From: Halopseudomonas aestusnigri
Lineage (GTDB): Bacteria; Pseudomonadota; Gammaproteobacteria; Pseudomonadales; Pseudomonadaceae
DNA: 58,638 nt
Assembly: GCF_002197985.1 (NCBI RefSeq)
Contig: NZ_NBYK01000014.1
Coordinates: 25,008-83,645 of the forward strand
Reading direction: 5' to 3'
The notes under the pieces are model-generated. The model did not search any database and was not told the origin of the DNA. It saw only the letters and a program-made list of their open reading frames with translations. Position 1 is the first letter of the stretch. Every line of letters begins with the position of its first letter. Both the position numbers and the translations under genes were made by a program. Shown here piece after piece: positions 36,424 to 46,600 of this stretch.

Positions 36424-37419
36424 ATGATGGCACGCGACTGTCCGAGGAGATGGAACACCGTGCTGTTCAAGGAAAAACTGCTGCTGGCCAACTGTGACTC
36501 GGTGCACGCCCACGGCCACGAAGAGTTGCGCAAACGCTTTCTGACCGGCCTGGCCTTTGCTGACGGCGTGGTGCTCCCACCCAACACCCTGATCGACAAC
36601 CTTGAGCTGGCCAACGCCCTCGGCCAGATGAACGTGATCAAATACCTCAACGAAGAGGGCAAGGGCAAATTTGTTATCCGCGGCTTCGGTCTGTCGCGCT
36701 TCGCCACGTTGCAGGAGTACTACGATGCCCTGCCCGACAACTTCATTCTGTCCAGCCTGCCGGGTCGCCCGCGCAAGGGGGAGTTGGACCGGCAACAGCG
36801 CACGGTCATGGCCGAGCGCCTGCGCAAACTGCAGGCCGCGCTGAGCGAACTGCAGCCGGTGCTGGACGACGTCAGTGTGCCCCGCGAAGCATTGCAGCAG
36901 GAAGTCTTGCGTCGCCTGGACGCCCTGCCCGGCTCCGGCGGCTACTTTGAGCATGACGGCGACTACCAGCTGTTCCGGCTCGGCGGGCTGAGCAAATATT
37001 CGCGCTCGGACTGGTACCTGTATGCCGAGCAGTTTTTCCGTGAGCGCGGTCAGGCAGGGCTCGAAGCGCTGCGCTTCGAGTTGATCGACCCGGCCTACAA
37101 TTCACTTTTCGCCAAGGCGTCCGAGGGCTTTTTGCAGGACAACATTCGGTTTCTGCAGGGCGTTCCCGAGCAGGTGCTCGATTCCAGCATTGCCTTCAAG
37201 GCCCTGCGCAGGGAAATCGAACTGGTTCAGTACCCGATCAAGGTGTTCAACTTTATCTCGAGTCTGGGCGCCGGCGAGGTAATCAAGTTCCTCACCGACG
37301 AGGCACTCGGCTATCTTGAGGACAAGATGATGGAAACCGGCGAGTCCTATATGACCCGCCGCAACTGGTTTGGGCTGTATCCGCGCATGCGCAGCTTCAT
37401 GGGCCTGGAGATCAAATGA
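36424..37419 (+). CDS. Conserved-style protein of unknown function
   Basis: I do not recognise this 319-331-residue soluble protein. The N-terminal third contains FLTGLAFADGVVLPPNTLIDNLELANALGQ and KFVIRGFGLSRFATLQEYYDALPDNFILSS, a helical central part has a charged stretch (about 120-160) that could form a coiled coil, and the C-terminus is ETGESYMTRRNWFGLYPRMRSF. No signal peptide or membrane segment is evident. The start is uncertain: ATG 36424, or GTG 36460 (VLFKEKLLLANCDS), which has GAGGAG ten bases upstream. It overlaps the NUDIX gene by four bases, so a nucleotide-linked role is possible. Confidence 0.75.
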   Translation: MMARDCPRRWNTVLFKEKLLLANCDSVHAHGHEELRKRFLTGLAFADGVVLPPNTLIDNLELANALGQMNVIKYLNEEGKGKFVIRGFGLSRFATLQEYYDALPDNFILSSLPGRPRKGELDRQQRTVMAERLRKLQAALSELQPVLDDVSVPREALQQEVLRRLDALPGSGGYFEHDGDYQLFRLGGLSKYSRSDWYLYAEQFFRERGQAGLEALRFELIDPAYNSLFAKASEGFLQDNIRFLQGVPEQVLDSSIAFKALRREIELVQYPIKVFNFISSLGAGEVIKFLTDEALGYLEDKMMETGESYMTRRNWFGLYPRMRSFMGLEIK

Positions 37420-37916
37420 GCACGGTTTACGAGAACCCCTGGTTCAAGGTTGTCCGCGAGGACGGCTTTCACTGGGTTGAGGAAAGTGGCGCAAACAACG
37501 GCGCGGCGGTGCTCGCGGTGGTGGATGCACGGACGGCTCTGCTGGTCCGCGTGAAGCGCCCGGCCCAAGGCGAGCAGGTCATGCTGGAAATACCCCGTGG
37601 TTATGGCGAGTCAGGCGAAAGCAGCCTGCAATGCGCCTGCCGAGAGCTGCACGAAGAAACCGGTTACCGCGCCACACCAGAGCAATTGACACGACTTGGT
37701 CGCTATCGTCCCAACTCGGCGATTCTGGCCAGTTGCGTCGACCTCTATCTAGCCGAGCTGACCTCCACCGATCTGGTTGGCAGCCCCGACGGCGAGGTGC
37801 TCGCCGTCGAAGCGGTACCCTTGGGCGATCTGCCGGCGCTGCTGCAAGACGGCACGCTGGACGACGGCTTCACCCTGGCGGCACTGGCACACTACTTCGC
37901 CCGCGCACAGGGCTGA
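37416..37916 (+). CDS. NUDIX hydrolase (ADP-ribose pyrophosphatase-like)
   Basis: This 166-residue hydrolase has a NUDIX box in GYGESGESSLQCACRELHEETGY, with the usual R-E-x2-E-E core. The N-terminal NPWFKVVREDGFHWVEES and the following GAAVLAVVDARTALLVRVKRPA resemble ADP-sugar pyrophosphatases, so ADP-ribose or an NDP-sugar may be the substrate. It is coupled to the unknown protein by an ATGA overlap and ends five bases before the convergent recD gene. Confidence 0.87.
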   Translation: MSTVYENPWFKVVREDGFHWVEESGANNGAAVLAVVDARTALLVRVKRPAQGEQVMLEIPRGYGESGESSLQCACRELHEETGYRATPEQLTRLGRYRPNSAILASCVDLYLAELTSTDLVGSPDGEVLAVEAVPLGDLPALLQDGTLDDGFTLAALAHYFARAQG

Positions 37917-37921
37917 GACGC

Positions 37922-39976
37922 TCAGGCGTCCAAATCCAGCCCGCTGATCCGCCGCACCGGCGTCTGCACCGCCGCCTCAAACACGCCGGGGCGGCTTTCC
38001 AGCAGGCTGAAGTGTTTGCTCGCACGGGTAATGGCGGTGTAGACCAGTTCCTTGGTCAGCACCGGGTTGCGCGCCTCCGGCAGCACCAACACGGCGTGCT
38101 CGAACTCCGAGCCCTGCGACTTGTGTACGGTCATGGCAAACACCGTTTCCACCTCCGGCAGACGGCTGGGCAGCACAAAGCGAATGCCGCCCTTGCCATC
38201 GTTGCGCGGGAAGGCGACGCGCAGCGCCTCGGTCTCCGGCTCCCCTGCGTGCAGCGCCGGCTCGCGAATGCGCAACGCAATGCCGATGTCGCCGTTCATC
38301 AAGCCCAGACTGTAGTCGTTGCGGGTGACCAGTACCGGGCGCCCCTCGTACCAGAGCTTGTCGGCGTGCAGCAGGCCACGACGGCTCAGCAGATCAGCCA
38401 CACGCTGATTGATGCCTTCGACGCCCCAGTCGCCGCGGCGCACCGCACAGAGCAGCTGAAAACGGTCGAACTCGCGCAGCACATCGCCCGCCCAGGCTTG
38501 CCAGCGGGGATCATCGGCAGCCGCATCTGCGCCCGGGCGCTGCGCCTGCAGCGTGCTCAGATAGGCGCCATAGCCCGGCAGGCCGTCCTCGCTGCCCAGC
38601 ACCAGCGCGGCAAACCCGGGGTCGCGCAGGTCCGGCAGGCGCCGGCTGTGAATATCGGCAAACTGCCCCCGCTGCAGCAGATCGCGCGCGGCGGTGGCGT
38701 CGCAGCGATTAACCGCGCGGGCCAGCTCACCGATGCCGCTGTCGGCACCAAAGCGGTGGGAATGGCGCAACATGGCGGTCTGCTGCTCCAGCAGATGGGT
38801 CGTCTCGTCGCCCGGCTGCAAGCCACTTTCGGCCAGAGACTGGCCGCTGACCTGCTGCAGCCAGTCCAGCGTGGCCGGTGAGTAGCAACCGGCGTCGGCG
38901 CGTCGACACAGGTCGCCCAGCACCGCGCCGGCTTCCACCGAAGCGAGCTGATCCTTGTCACCGAGCAATACCAGGCGTGCCTGCGGTGGCAGCGCAGCCA
39001 GCACGTTGGCCATCATTTCCAGATCGATCATCGAGGCCTCATCCACCACCAGCACATCCAGCGCCAGCGGGTTACCCGCGTGATGGCGGAAGTGGCGACT
39101 GTCCGGCAGGCTGCCGAGCAGGCGGTGCAGCGTGCTGACCTCGGTCGGGATGGCAGCGCGCACCGCGCCGTCAACCGGCAGCGCGCCGACCTGCCGCCCG
39201 ATCGACTCGGTAAGCCGCGCGGCGGCCTTGCCGGTCGGTGCGGCCAGGCGGATACGCAGCGGCTTGCCCGCTTCCACTGCCGGCGTCTGCAGCAGCGCCA
39301 GCAGCCGCACCACCGTGGTGGTCTTGCCAGTACCGGGGCCGCCGGTAATGATGCTGAAACGCCCGCGCGCCGCGAGCGCGCAGGCAATGCGCTGCCAGTC
39401 CGGGTTCTGCTGGCTGCCGGCAAACAGGGCATCCAGCCGCTCAGGCAGATCCCCGGCAACCTGCAGTGGGTGCTGCAGGCGCTGATGCAGGATCGAAACA
39501 ACGTGCCGCTCGTGCTGCCAGTAGCGGCGCAGATACAGACGCTGGCCAACCAGCACCAGCGGGCAACGGCCCTGCTCCGGTTGCTGGCTGTCTACCACCC
39601 GGCTGGCCTGCAACGCCGCACGCCAGCTGTCCAGCGTAATGCCCGCCAGTACCGCCGACGGCAGCGGCGTATCGATCAGGCTCTCCCCTTCCGGCGGCAG
39701 CGACAGGGCAAAATCCGGCTCGGCCAGCGTGGTCGCCAGATCAAGGCAAACATGTCCATGGCCCAACTGGTGGCTGACCAACGCCGCCGCCAGCAGCACT
39801 GCCGGGCCGGTTTCCGGCGCCTGCTCCAGCAGAAACCCGGCGAAGGCCCGATCCAGCGCCCGCAGCCAGCCGTTAGCCAGCCAGTCGTCCAGCAGCTGCA
39901 GCAGCGCGGCGCTGCTGTCCAGCTGCGTTGCGGATGCGGGCAGCGCGCCCAGCAGGTCCAGTTGATCACCCTGCAT
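37922..39976 (-). CDS. recD: Exodeoxyribonuclease V alpha chain, RecD helicase
   Basis: This 684-residue 5'-3' helicase subunit of RecBCD has Walker A GGPGTGKTTT near residue 212, DEASMIDLEMM (motif II), and the C-terminal motif FAMTVHKSQGSEFEHAVLVLP with VYTAITRASKH. It drives DNA unwinding with RecB and sets Chi recognition with RecC. The ATG at 39976 (MQGDQLDLLG) overlaps the recB 3' end by 11 bases; a longer in-frame start at 40027 is discounted. It is the last gene of the recC-recB-recD operon. Confidence 0.95.
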   Translation of the reverse strand: MQGDQLDLLGALPASATQLDSSAALLQLLDDWLANGWLRALDRAFAGFLLEQAPETGPAVLLAAALVSHQLGHGHVCLDLATTLAEPDFALSLPPEGESLIDTPLPSAVLAGITLDSWRAALQASRVVDSQQPEQGRCPLVLVGQRLYLRRYWQHERHVVSILHQRLQHPLQVAGDLPERLDALFAGSQQNPDWQRIACALAARGRFSIITGGPGTGKTTTVVRLLALLQTPAVEAGKPLRIRLAAPTGKAAARLTESIGRQVGALPVDGAVRAAIPTEVSTLHRLLGSLPDSRHFRHHAGNPLALDVLVVDEASMIDLEMMANVLAALPPQARLVLLGDKDQLASVEAGAVLGDLCRRADAGCYSPATLDWLQQVSGQSLAESGLQPGDETTHLLEQQTAMLRHSHRFGADSGIGELARAVNRCDATAARDLLQRGQFADIHSRRLPDLRDPGFAALVLGSEDGLPGYGAYLSTLQAQRPGADAAADDPRWQAWAGDVLREFDRFQLLCAVRRGDWGVEGINQRVADLLSRRGLLHADKLWYEGRPVLVTRNDYSLGLMNGDIGIALRIREPALHAGEPETEALRVAFPRNDGKGGIRFVLPSRLPEVETVFAMTVHKSQGSEFEHAVLVLPEARNPVLTKELVYTAITRASKHFSLLESRPGVFEAAVQTPVRRISGLDLDA

Positions 39977-42900
39977 GGTCAATCTCCTCAACCGGCTGGC
40001 CGGCGAACAGGCGGTCCAGCGTTTCAATCAGCTCGCGCGGCGGGCGCTGATGGCAGAGGCCGCCGTTTTCCGCGTCCACACCCCGCATGAACCAGTAAAG
40101 CGCGCCGCCGATATGACGGTCGTAGTCGTAGCCCGGCAGCCGCGCCTGCAACTGGCGGTGCAGCGCCAGCAGGTAGAAGACGTATTGCAGGTCGTAACGG
40201 TGCTCCAGCAGCGCACGGCTCATGGCCGCCTCGCTGTAATCGGCCGCCGTTGCACCCAGCCAGTTGGACTTGTAGTCGAGCACGTAATAGCGCCCCTCGT
40301 GCTCCAGCACCAGGTCGATATAGCCCTTGAACAAGCCGTTCAGGCGGTCACGCTGCAGCGCCGGACGCGGCTGCCCGTCCAGCGTCATCGCCGTGACCAG
40401 CCGATCGATCTGCTGCACGTCGACCTTGCTGGCGGCAAACATAAAGGCCATTTCGCTCTGGTAACGTGACGGCGGCAGCTCACCCAGCGCCAGCTCGGTA
40501 CCCGGCACCAGCCCCGGGCGCTGCAACAATTGCCCCAGCCAGTCGCTCAGGCAATCACTCCACTCACCCCAGCCACGGCGCTGGCAGCGCGGCGCCAGCC
40601 AGCGGCGGCAACGCTCGGCATCCTGCAGCGCTCCGAAGCCTTCCTGCGCCGCCAGCTCCAGCAGACCGTGCAAAAAGGTGCCGGGCTGCGGGCCACGCGG
40701 GAACCGGTGAATGCTCGGCTGCTCGCCACGACGCAGTGGCACAAAACGGCTCTGGCGCTCGTCGTCGGCAATCCACTCGGCCAGCGCGCTGTCGGTACTC
40801 TCGCCACTGAGCGCCAGCGCACTGTAGGAGCCGATCCACCATGCATCGAAGCGACCGTGCGCCGGGCGGCGGGCATCGACCAATGCCGGGCCATCGTCCA
40901 GCAGCGGCAGCCGATCATCACGCGGCTCTGGCGCGCCCTGCAGCGCGATTACCTCGCCGTCCGGCTGCCAGCGGGCCAGCCAGTCTTTCAGTTGAATAGA
41001 TGATTCCAGCGCCGCACCACCGCCCAGCAGCCAGGCAATGGCACTGCGGTGCAGCACCGACTGCTTGTTGTTGCCGCTCTTGAGGTCGGCCATGCCCAGC
41101 CAGCAGGCATGCTGCGCACGGGTCAGCGCCACATAGAGCAAGCGCAGGTCTTCACCGAGCCGCTCGCGGTCAGCCTCGGCCACCTGATCGGTGTTTGGTT
41201 TCAATACCCAGCCGTCACTGAGACGCAGCGGCTGGTCGGCCTGCACCGGGCGGCTCAGGCAGATAAAGGGCAGGAACACCAGCGGGTACTCCAGGCCCTT
41301 GGACTTGTGGATGGTCACCACCTTGACCAGCTCGGCGTCGCTTTCCAGCCGCAGTACCTGCTCATCCGCAGCCCCCTCGTCCGCCTGCCGAATCAGCTCG
41401 GCCAGGTGGCGAATCAGCGCCTGCTCGCCATCCAGCTCGCGGGCGGCGCGCTGCAAAAGCTCGGCCAGATGCAGCAGATTGGTCAGCGCGCGCTCGCCAT
41501 CGTCCTGCTGTTGCAGCCGTGCCGGCAGTTCAAAGTCGTGCAGCAGACGGTGCAGCATCGGCAGCACACCCTGGCGCTGCCAGATGCGCCGGTAATCACG
41601 GAACTGGTCGACCCGCTGCTCCCACAAACGCTCGTCCTGATTCAACTGATCCAGCGCCTGCCAGTTGAGGTGCAGGCTGTGGCTGGCCAGCGCCGCGCGC
41701 AGCAGGCGGTCGTTGCCGGGCTCGGCACAGGCGCGCAACCAGCGCAGCACATCCTGCGCCTGTTGGGTTGCCAGCACCGAATCCTTGTCGGACAGATACA
41801 CACTGCGCACGCCGCGGGCAGCCAGCGCATCACGAATCAGTTGCGCCTCGCGGCCGGTGCGCACCAGCACCGCCATATCAGCCGGGCGCACAGCGGCGAA
41901 GGGTTCTCCGTCACGGGCAAACCCGGCGCGCCCCTGCTGGCCCGACTGCAGCAGCGACGTCATCTCGCTGGCACAGCGCTCGGCCATCTCCCGTCGGTAG
42001 ACATCGCCAGTCAATGGCTCTTCCGATTCCAGCAGCCAGGCGGTCAAGGCCGGCGCGGGCTCACCGTTGCAACACCAGACCTCCTTTCGCCCGCGTGCCT
42101 GCACCGGCAGAAACGGCATGGGGTTGTCATCACCCTTGCGAAACAGAAAGGCGCCAGCAGCAAAGTTCTGCTCGGCCTGCTCGAAGACCCGATTGACCGC
42201 CGTGACCATCGTCTGGCTGGAGCGGAAGTTGGTATCCAGATTCTCATGCCGCCCGGCGGTGTCGCCCCGGGCTCGCAGGTAGGTATGAATATCCGCCCCG
42301 CGGAAGGCGTAGATCGCCTGCTTGGGGTCACCAATCAGCAGCAGCGCACAGTCCTGATCGTTTTCCGCTACCCGATAGATGCGATCGAAGATGCGGTACT
42401 GCAGCGGGTCGGTATCCTGAAACTCGTCGATCAGCGCGACAGGAAACTGCTGACGGATAACCTCGGCCAGCCGGTCGCCATTGGGGCCCTGCAGCGCCGC
42501 ATCGAGCCGGGTCAGCATGTCATCGAAGCCCATCTGCGCACGGCGGCGCTTTTCCGCCTCAAAGCGCACCGACATCCAGTCCGCCGCATGGCGCAGCGCA
42601 TCGCTGTCCGGGTTCGGCAGCGCAGCCAGTGCCTCGCGCAGTTGCGGCAAGCCGCGCAACGCCGGGTGATCGGGCACGGCGCCCTTCTTCCAGGCCTCGC
42701 CGAGGCCGTCTTCGCTGAGCCGGGCCCAGGCCGCCGGTGGCAGTTCGAGCTTTATCTGCTCCGGCGTCAGCGCCCATTGGCGCAGGGTCTCGAACCAGGG
42801 CGCGTAGTAGCGCTTCTGAATCTTGCGCTTGTCGACCACGCCCTGCTCGACCGCCTGATCCAGCAACGCTTCCAGCTCATCGGCCCACTGAAGGCAGGGC

Positions 42901-43601
42901 ACCTTGAGCGCGGCCAGTTCGGCGTCACGCTGGTTGAGTACCTGCTCCAGCAACGCCTGCAGTTCGGTAGCAGGCGCAGCGGCTGTCGGGTCGAACAACC
43001 GGCGCGCCTGCGCCAGCAAGGCGTCCGGCTGGCCCCAACCGGACTGCACCCAGGCCAGCGCACTGCCGTGCAGGTGATAGCAATGCAAGCGCCAGTAATC
43101 ACGCGCGACCTCGGCCAGTAGGTCGCGTTGGTCGGTTTCCAGCGTCTGGGTAAACAGGCTGCCGCTGTCAAAGGCGTGCTCGCGCAGCATGCGCTGACAC
43201 CAGCTGTGAATGGTCGATACCGCGGCCTGATCCATCCACTGGGCGGCAATATCCAGCTTGCGCGCGGCGCTGGCGTGGTCGGTTTCGGGGATATCCGCCA
43301 GCAGGCCGGCGAGAATCGGGTCCGGTTCAGTCAGTTCACCACGGAACGCCTGTGCGCCCTCTACCAGCCGCGCACGGATGCGGTCGCGCAGCTCCTGGGT
43401 GGCGGCGTCAGTAAAGGTTACCACCAGCACGTCCGGCGGCAGCAGTTCACGGCTGAAGGCACTGTCGCCCTCGCCATGCCCCAGTACCAGGCGCAGGTAG
43501 AGGGCTGAGATAGTGAAGGTCTTGCCGGTACCGGCACTGGCTTCAATCAGGCGGCTGCCGCGCAGCGGGCAGCGCAGAGCCAAGGGGCGTTGGTTGCTCA
43601 T
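39966..43601 (-). CDS. recB: Exodeoxyribonuclease V beta chain, RecB helicase-nuclease
   Basis: This is a 1211-residue helicase and nuclease for double-strand break repair. The helicase Walker A is ASAGTGKTFT at about 21-30; DEFQDTDPLQYRIF and GDPKQAIYAFRGAD are motifs II and III. The C-terminal nuclease domain has GYIDLVLEHEG and VLDYKSNWLG, giving the Asp-Asp-Lys active site. The start at 43601 overlaps the recC stop (ATGA). The frame extends to 43637, but the family start at MSNQRPLALR is preferred. Confidence 0.95.
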   Translation of the reverse strand: MSNQRPLALRCPLRGSRLIEASAGTGKTFTISALYLRLVLGHGEGDSAFSRELLPPDVLVVTFTDAATQELRDRIRARLVEGAQAFRGELTEPDPILAGLLADIPETDHASAARKLDIAAQWMDQAAVSTIHSWCQRMLREHAFDSGSLFTQTLETDQRDLLAEVARDYWRLHCYHLHGSALAWVQSGWGQPDALLAQARRLFDPTAAAPATELQALLEQVLNQRDAELAALKVPCLQWADELEALLDQAVEQGVVDKRKIQKRYYAPWFETLRQWALTPEQIKLELPPAAWARLSEDGLGEAWKKGAVPDHPALRGLPQLREALAALPNPDSDALRHAADWMSVRFEAEKRRRAQMGFDDMLTRLDAALQGPNGDRLAEVIRQQFPVALIDEFQDTDPLQYRIFDRIYRVAENDQDCALLLIGDPKQAIYAFRGADIHTYLRARGDTAGRHENLDTNFRSSQTMVTAVNRVFEQAEQNFAAGAFLFRKGDDNPMPFLPVQARGRKEVWCCNGEPAPALTAWLLESEEPLTGDVYRREMAERCASEMTSLLQSGQQGRAGFARDGEPFAAVRPADMAVLVRTGREAQLIRDALAARGVRSVYLSDKDSVLATQQAQDVLRWLRACAEPGNDRLLRAALASHSLHLNWQALDQLNQDERLWEQRVDQFRDYRRIWQRQGVLPMLHRLLHDFELPARLQQQDDGERALTNLLHLAELLQRAARELDGEQALIRHLAELIRQADEGAADEQVLRLESDAELVKVVTIHKSKGLEYPLVFLPFICLSRPVQADQPLRLSDGWVLKPNTDQVAEADRERLGEDLRLLYVALTRAQHACWLGMADLKSGNNKQSVLHRSAIAWLLGGGAALESSIQLKDWLARWQPDGEVIALQGAPEPRDDRLPLLDDGPALVDARRPAHGRFDAWWIGSYSALALSGESTDSALAEWIADDERQSRFVPLRRGEQPSIHRFPRGPQPGTFLHGLLELAAQEGFGALQDAERCRRWLAPRCQRRGWGEWSDCLSDWLGQLLQRPGLVPGTELALGELPPSRYQSEMAFMFAASKVDVQQIDRLVTAMTLDGQPRPALQRDRLNGLFKGYIDLVLEHEGRYYVLDYKSNWLGATAADYSEAAMSRALLEHRYDLQYVFYLLALHRQLQARLPGYDYDRHIGGALYWFMRGVDAENGGLCHQRPPRELIETLDRLFAGQPVEEIDHAG

Positions 43602-46600
43602 GCTGCGCCCTCCCCGGCCGGGGTAATCATCAGCCATTCATCCTCGATTGCCTGCGCCAGCGGTTGATACAGTGCCTGCGCCCAACCGATAAATTCGTCG
43701 TTCGCCTGCAGGCTGGCAAAGTCGGGATAGCTGCGCTGCAGCGCCGGGCTGCCGTCGACCTCGCCGCGGCTGAAATCATTACCCTCGTAGCAGAGCCGTG
43801 CGGCACCGAGGCGCTTTTCGTCCTTGCCCTCGGTCAGCCAGGCGAAGGCGGTTTCCACTGCCACCGGCAGCGGTCGCTTCAGGCCTTGGAGGTAGCCAAG
43901 CAACCAGTCATTCACGATGCGCTCGGCACGCACCTGCTCCAGCGGCAGCAGTTGAATGCTGGCGTCGGCGCTGATCAGGCAGGTAGTGAGTCGATGCCCC
44001 GAAGCCGCAGCCAAAACATGCTGGCACAGCTCACTCAGCAGCTTGCGCCAACGCGGCACGTCTTTCTTGCCGAGCAGTTTGCCGGTGACCAGCTGAACCC
44101 GCATCAGCCCGTCCAGCTGGGCGCAGCGGCGCACACCGGCGAGCCAACTGACCACCTCGATGCTCGCTTCTGCCGTACGCGCAGACGCCTGCAACGGCAG
44201 TGGATACTCAAGCGGCTGATCCCACAACAGCAGCTGCTCACGGAAGCGCTCCAGCTGACCACCCAAGGGCTCGACCAGCTGGGCCAGCGTCAACTCACCA
44301 AAACCGGCCAGCGGAAGGCTGCCGCGTTGCTGCAGACGGCTGGCCTGCTCAAGCAGCAGGGCCTGCCAGTCATCCTGCAAATCGGCCTGCTGCACCTGTT
44401 CCAGCAGCCACTGGCTGAGCTGGTGGCGCTGCAGGCCATCGAGTGCAAAGGGTTCGTCGTCTTCGCTGGTGCTGTGCTGCTCCTGCAGCCAGACCTTCAG
44501 CCGGGCGGCAAAAAAGTGCTCAACCGGGTTACGCAGAAAGCGCTGCAGCGCCAGCAGCTCGATGGGCGCTTCCAGCGTGACCGGAGCCAGCGGCTGGTCT
44601 GCATCATCGCTGGCACGGGAGTCGTGCAGCTGGCGCCACTCGCGGGCATAGCTGAACAGCGCGGAATCGGCGATGAAATAGGCGCGACTGAAGGGCTGCA
44701 GCGGGTGCTCGACGGTCAGTGCGTGCAACAGATCTGCGCCGTCAGCCGTATGCCAGCCGGCGACCAGATGATCGCGCAACTGGCCGATCATTACCGACGG
44801 AGGCCGTTCGCTGTTGTCGCGGATACTGCGCCCGACCCAGCTGATATGCAGGGCGTCGCGCGCCGACAGCAGCGCCTCAAGCAGCAGGTAGCGGTCGTCC
44901 TCGCGGCGCGAGCGGTCGCCCGGTCGGTAATCACGGCCCATCAGGTCGAAATCGAGCGGCGGCTGCGCGCGTGGATAGTCGCCGTCGTTCATGCCCAGCA
45001 GGCAGATGCGCTTGAAAGGAATGGCGCGCATCGGCATCAGGGTGCAAACGTTGACCGCACCGGCGAGAAAACGCTGACTGAGCTGGCTCTGGCCGACACC
45101 ATCGAGCCAGGCCTCGGCCACCACGTTGAGCGGCAGCGCCACGTCCAGCGCGACGCCGTCACACAGCTCCAGCCAGTCGGCCAGCCCCTCGTGCAGCTGC
45201 GCCAGCAGCAGTTGATCCCGATCACTCTCGGCGATAAAGAAGTCATCCAGCAGCTGACGCAGGCGTTCGCCCCATTCACTCGGCACGGTCGCACTGGCCA
45301 GCTGCGTTTCGTGGCGGTCCAGCGCATCCAGCAGGCCGCTGAGCGGGCCGATCAGCGCCGCGTCCAGCCCACCAATCTCGTCATAGGGTTCGATCTGCTG
45401 CCAGGCCTCGGCACCGCCGCTGGCGTAACCCAGCAGCATCCGGCGCAGGCCGAAACGCCAGCTGTTGGCTTCCAGCCCGTCTGGCAAACCCAGAGCGGCG
45501 CGGCGCTGATGATCCAGCCCCCAGCGGATGCCTGCGCCCTCAATCCAGCGTTGCAGGGTCGGCAGGTCAGCCTCACTCAAACCAAAGCGACTGCGCAGCG
45601 CCGGCACATCGAGCAGGTCCAGCACCTCACTGACCGGCAGCCGGCTGTCAGGCAGACGCAGCAGGTGCTCCAGCGCAATCAGCAGCGGCTCTTGGCCGCG
45701 CTGGCCCTGATCGGCCAGGGTAAAGGGAATCGCCCGCGGGTCGTCGCCACTGTGCTGACCAAACACCGCCTGAATATGCGGTGCGTAGAGGTTGACGTCC
45801 GGCACCATGACGATGATGTCGCGCGGTTTGAGGTCCGGGTCGGCAGCAAAGGCGGCCAGCAGTTGATCGTGCAGCACTTCGACTTCGCGCTGCGGGCTGT
45901 GCGCCAGGTGAAAGCGGATGGACTGATCCCCTGCGGTGTCGACCGCCGGCCACTGTTCGCGGGACTCGGCCAGCGGCCGCAGCTGCAGGATGTCCTGCTG
46001 CAGTTGCTGCAGCAGCGTATTGCCGGCGGGCGCTTCGAACAGATCAACCCGGCCACCGGCAATATTGGCGAAACGGGCTTCGTAACTGGCCCGCTCGTCG
46101 TGCTGGTCGAGCAGGTTGATATAGTCACGGCCCTGCTTGCCCCAGGCGGCCAGCAGCGGATGGGCGTGCTGGTGCAGGGTGTTCTCGTCCAGTTGCAGCG
46201 GCGTACCCGGCCGCCGCTGCTGACGGCGGTACTCGTGCCGCAGCAGGTCCTGATCGGCAACGATATCGCCCCAGTGGTACTCACAGGGGTTGAGCACGCA
46301 GAGCAGCACCTGGGAGAAGCGGCCGATCACCGCCAGCGCCTCCAGCGTCTGCGCCGGCAGCGACGAGATACCGAACACGATCACCCGTCGCGGCAGGCTG
46401 GCTGGCCGGCTGTCACAGTCGAGCAGGTGCTGAACAAAACGCGGATGGATGCCCGCCCGGCTGTCGCTCAGGCGTTCCGCGCCTACGTCCGCCAGCACCG
46501 CACGCCAGAGCGCCGGCTGCCAGCGCTCCTCGTCATCCAGCGGCCGCGCGCCGGTTCGCGCCAGGCCGATATGGTCGCGCCCGGCGGCCCAGTCGTTCAG

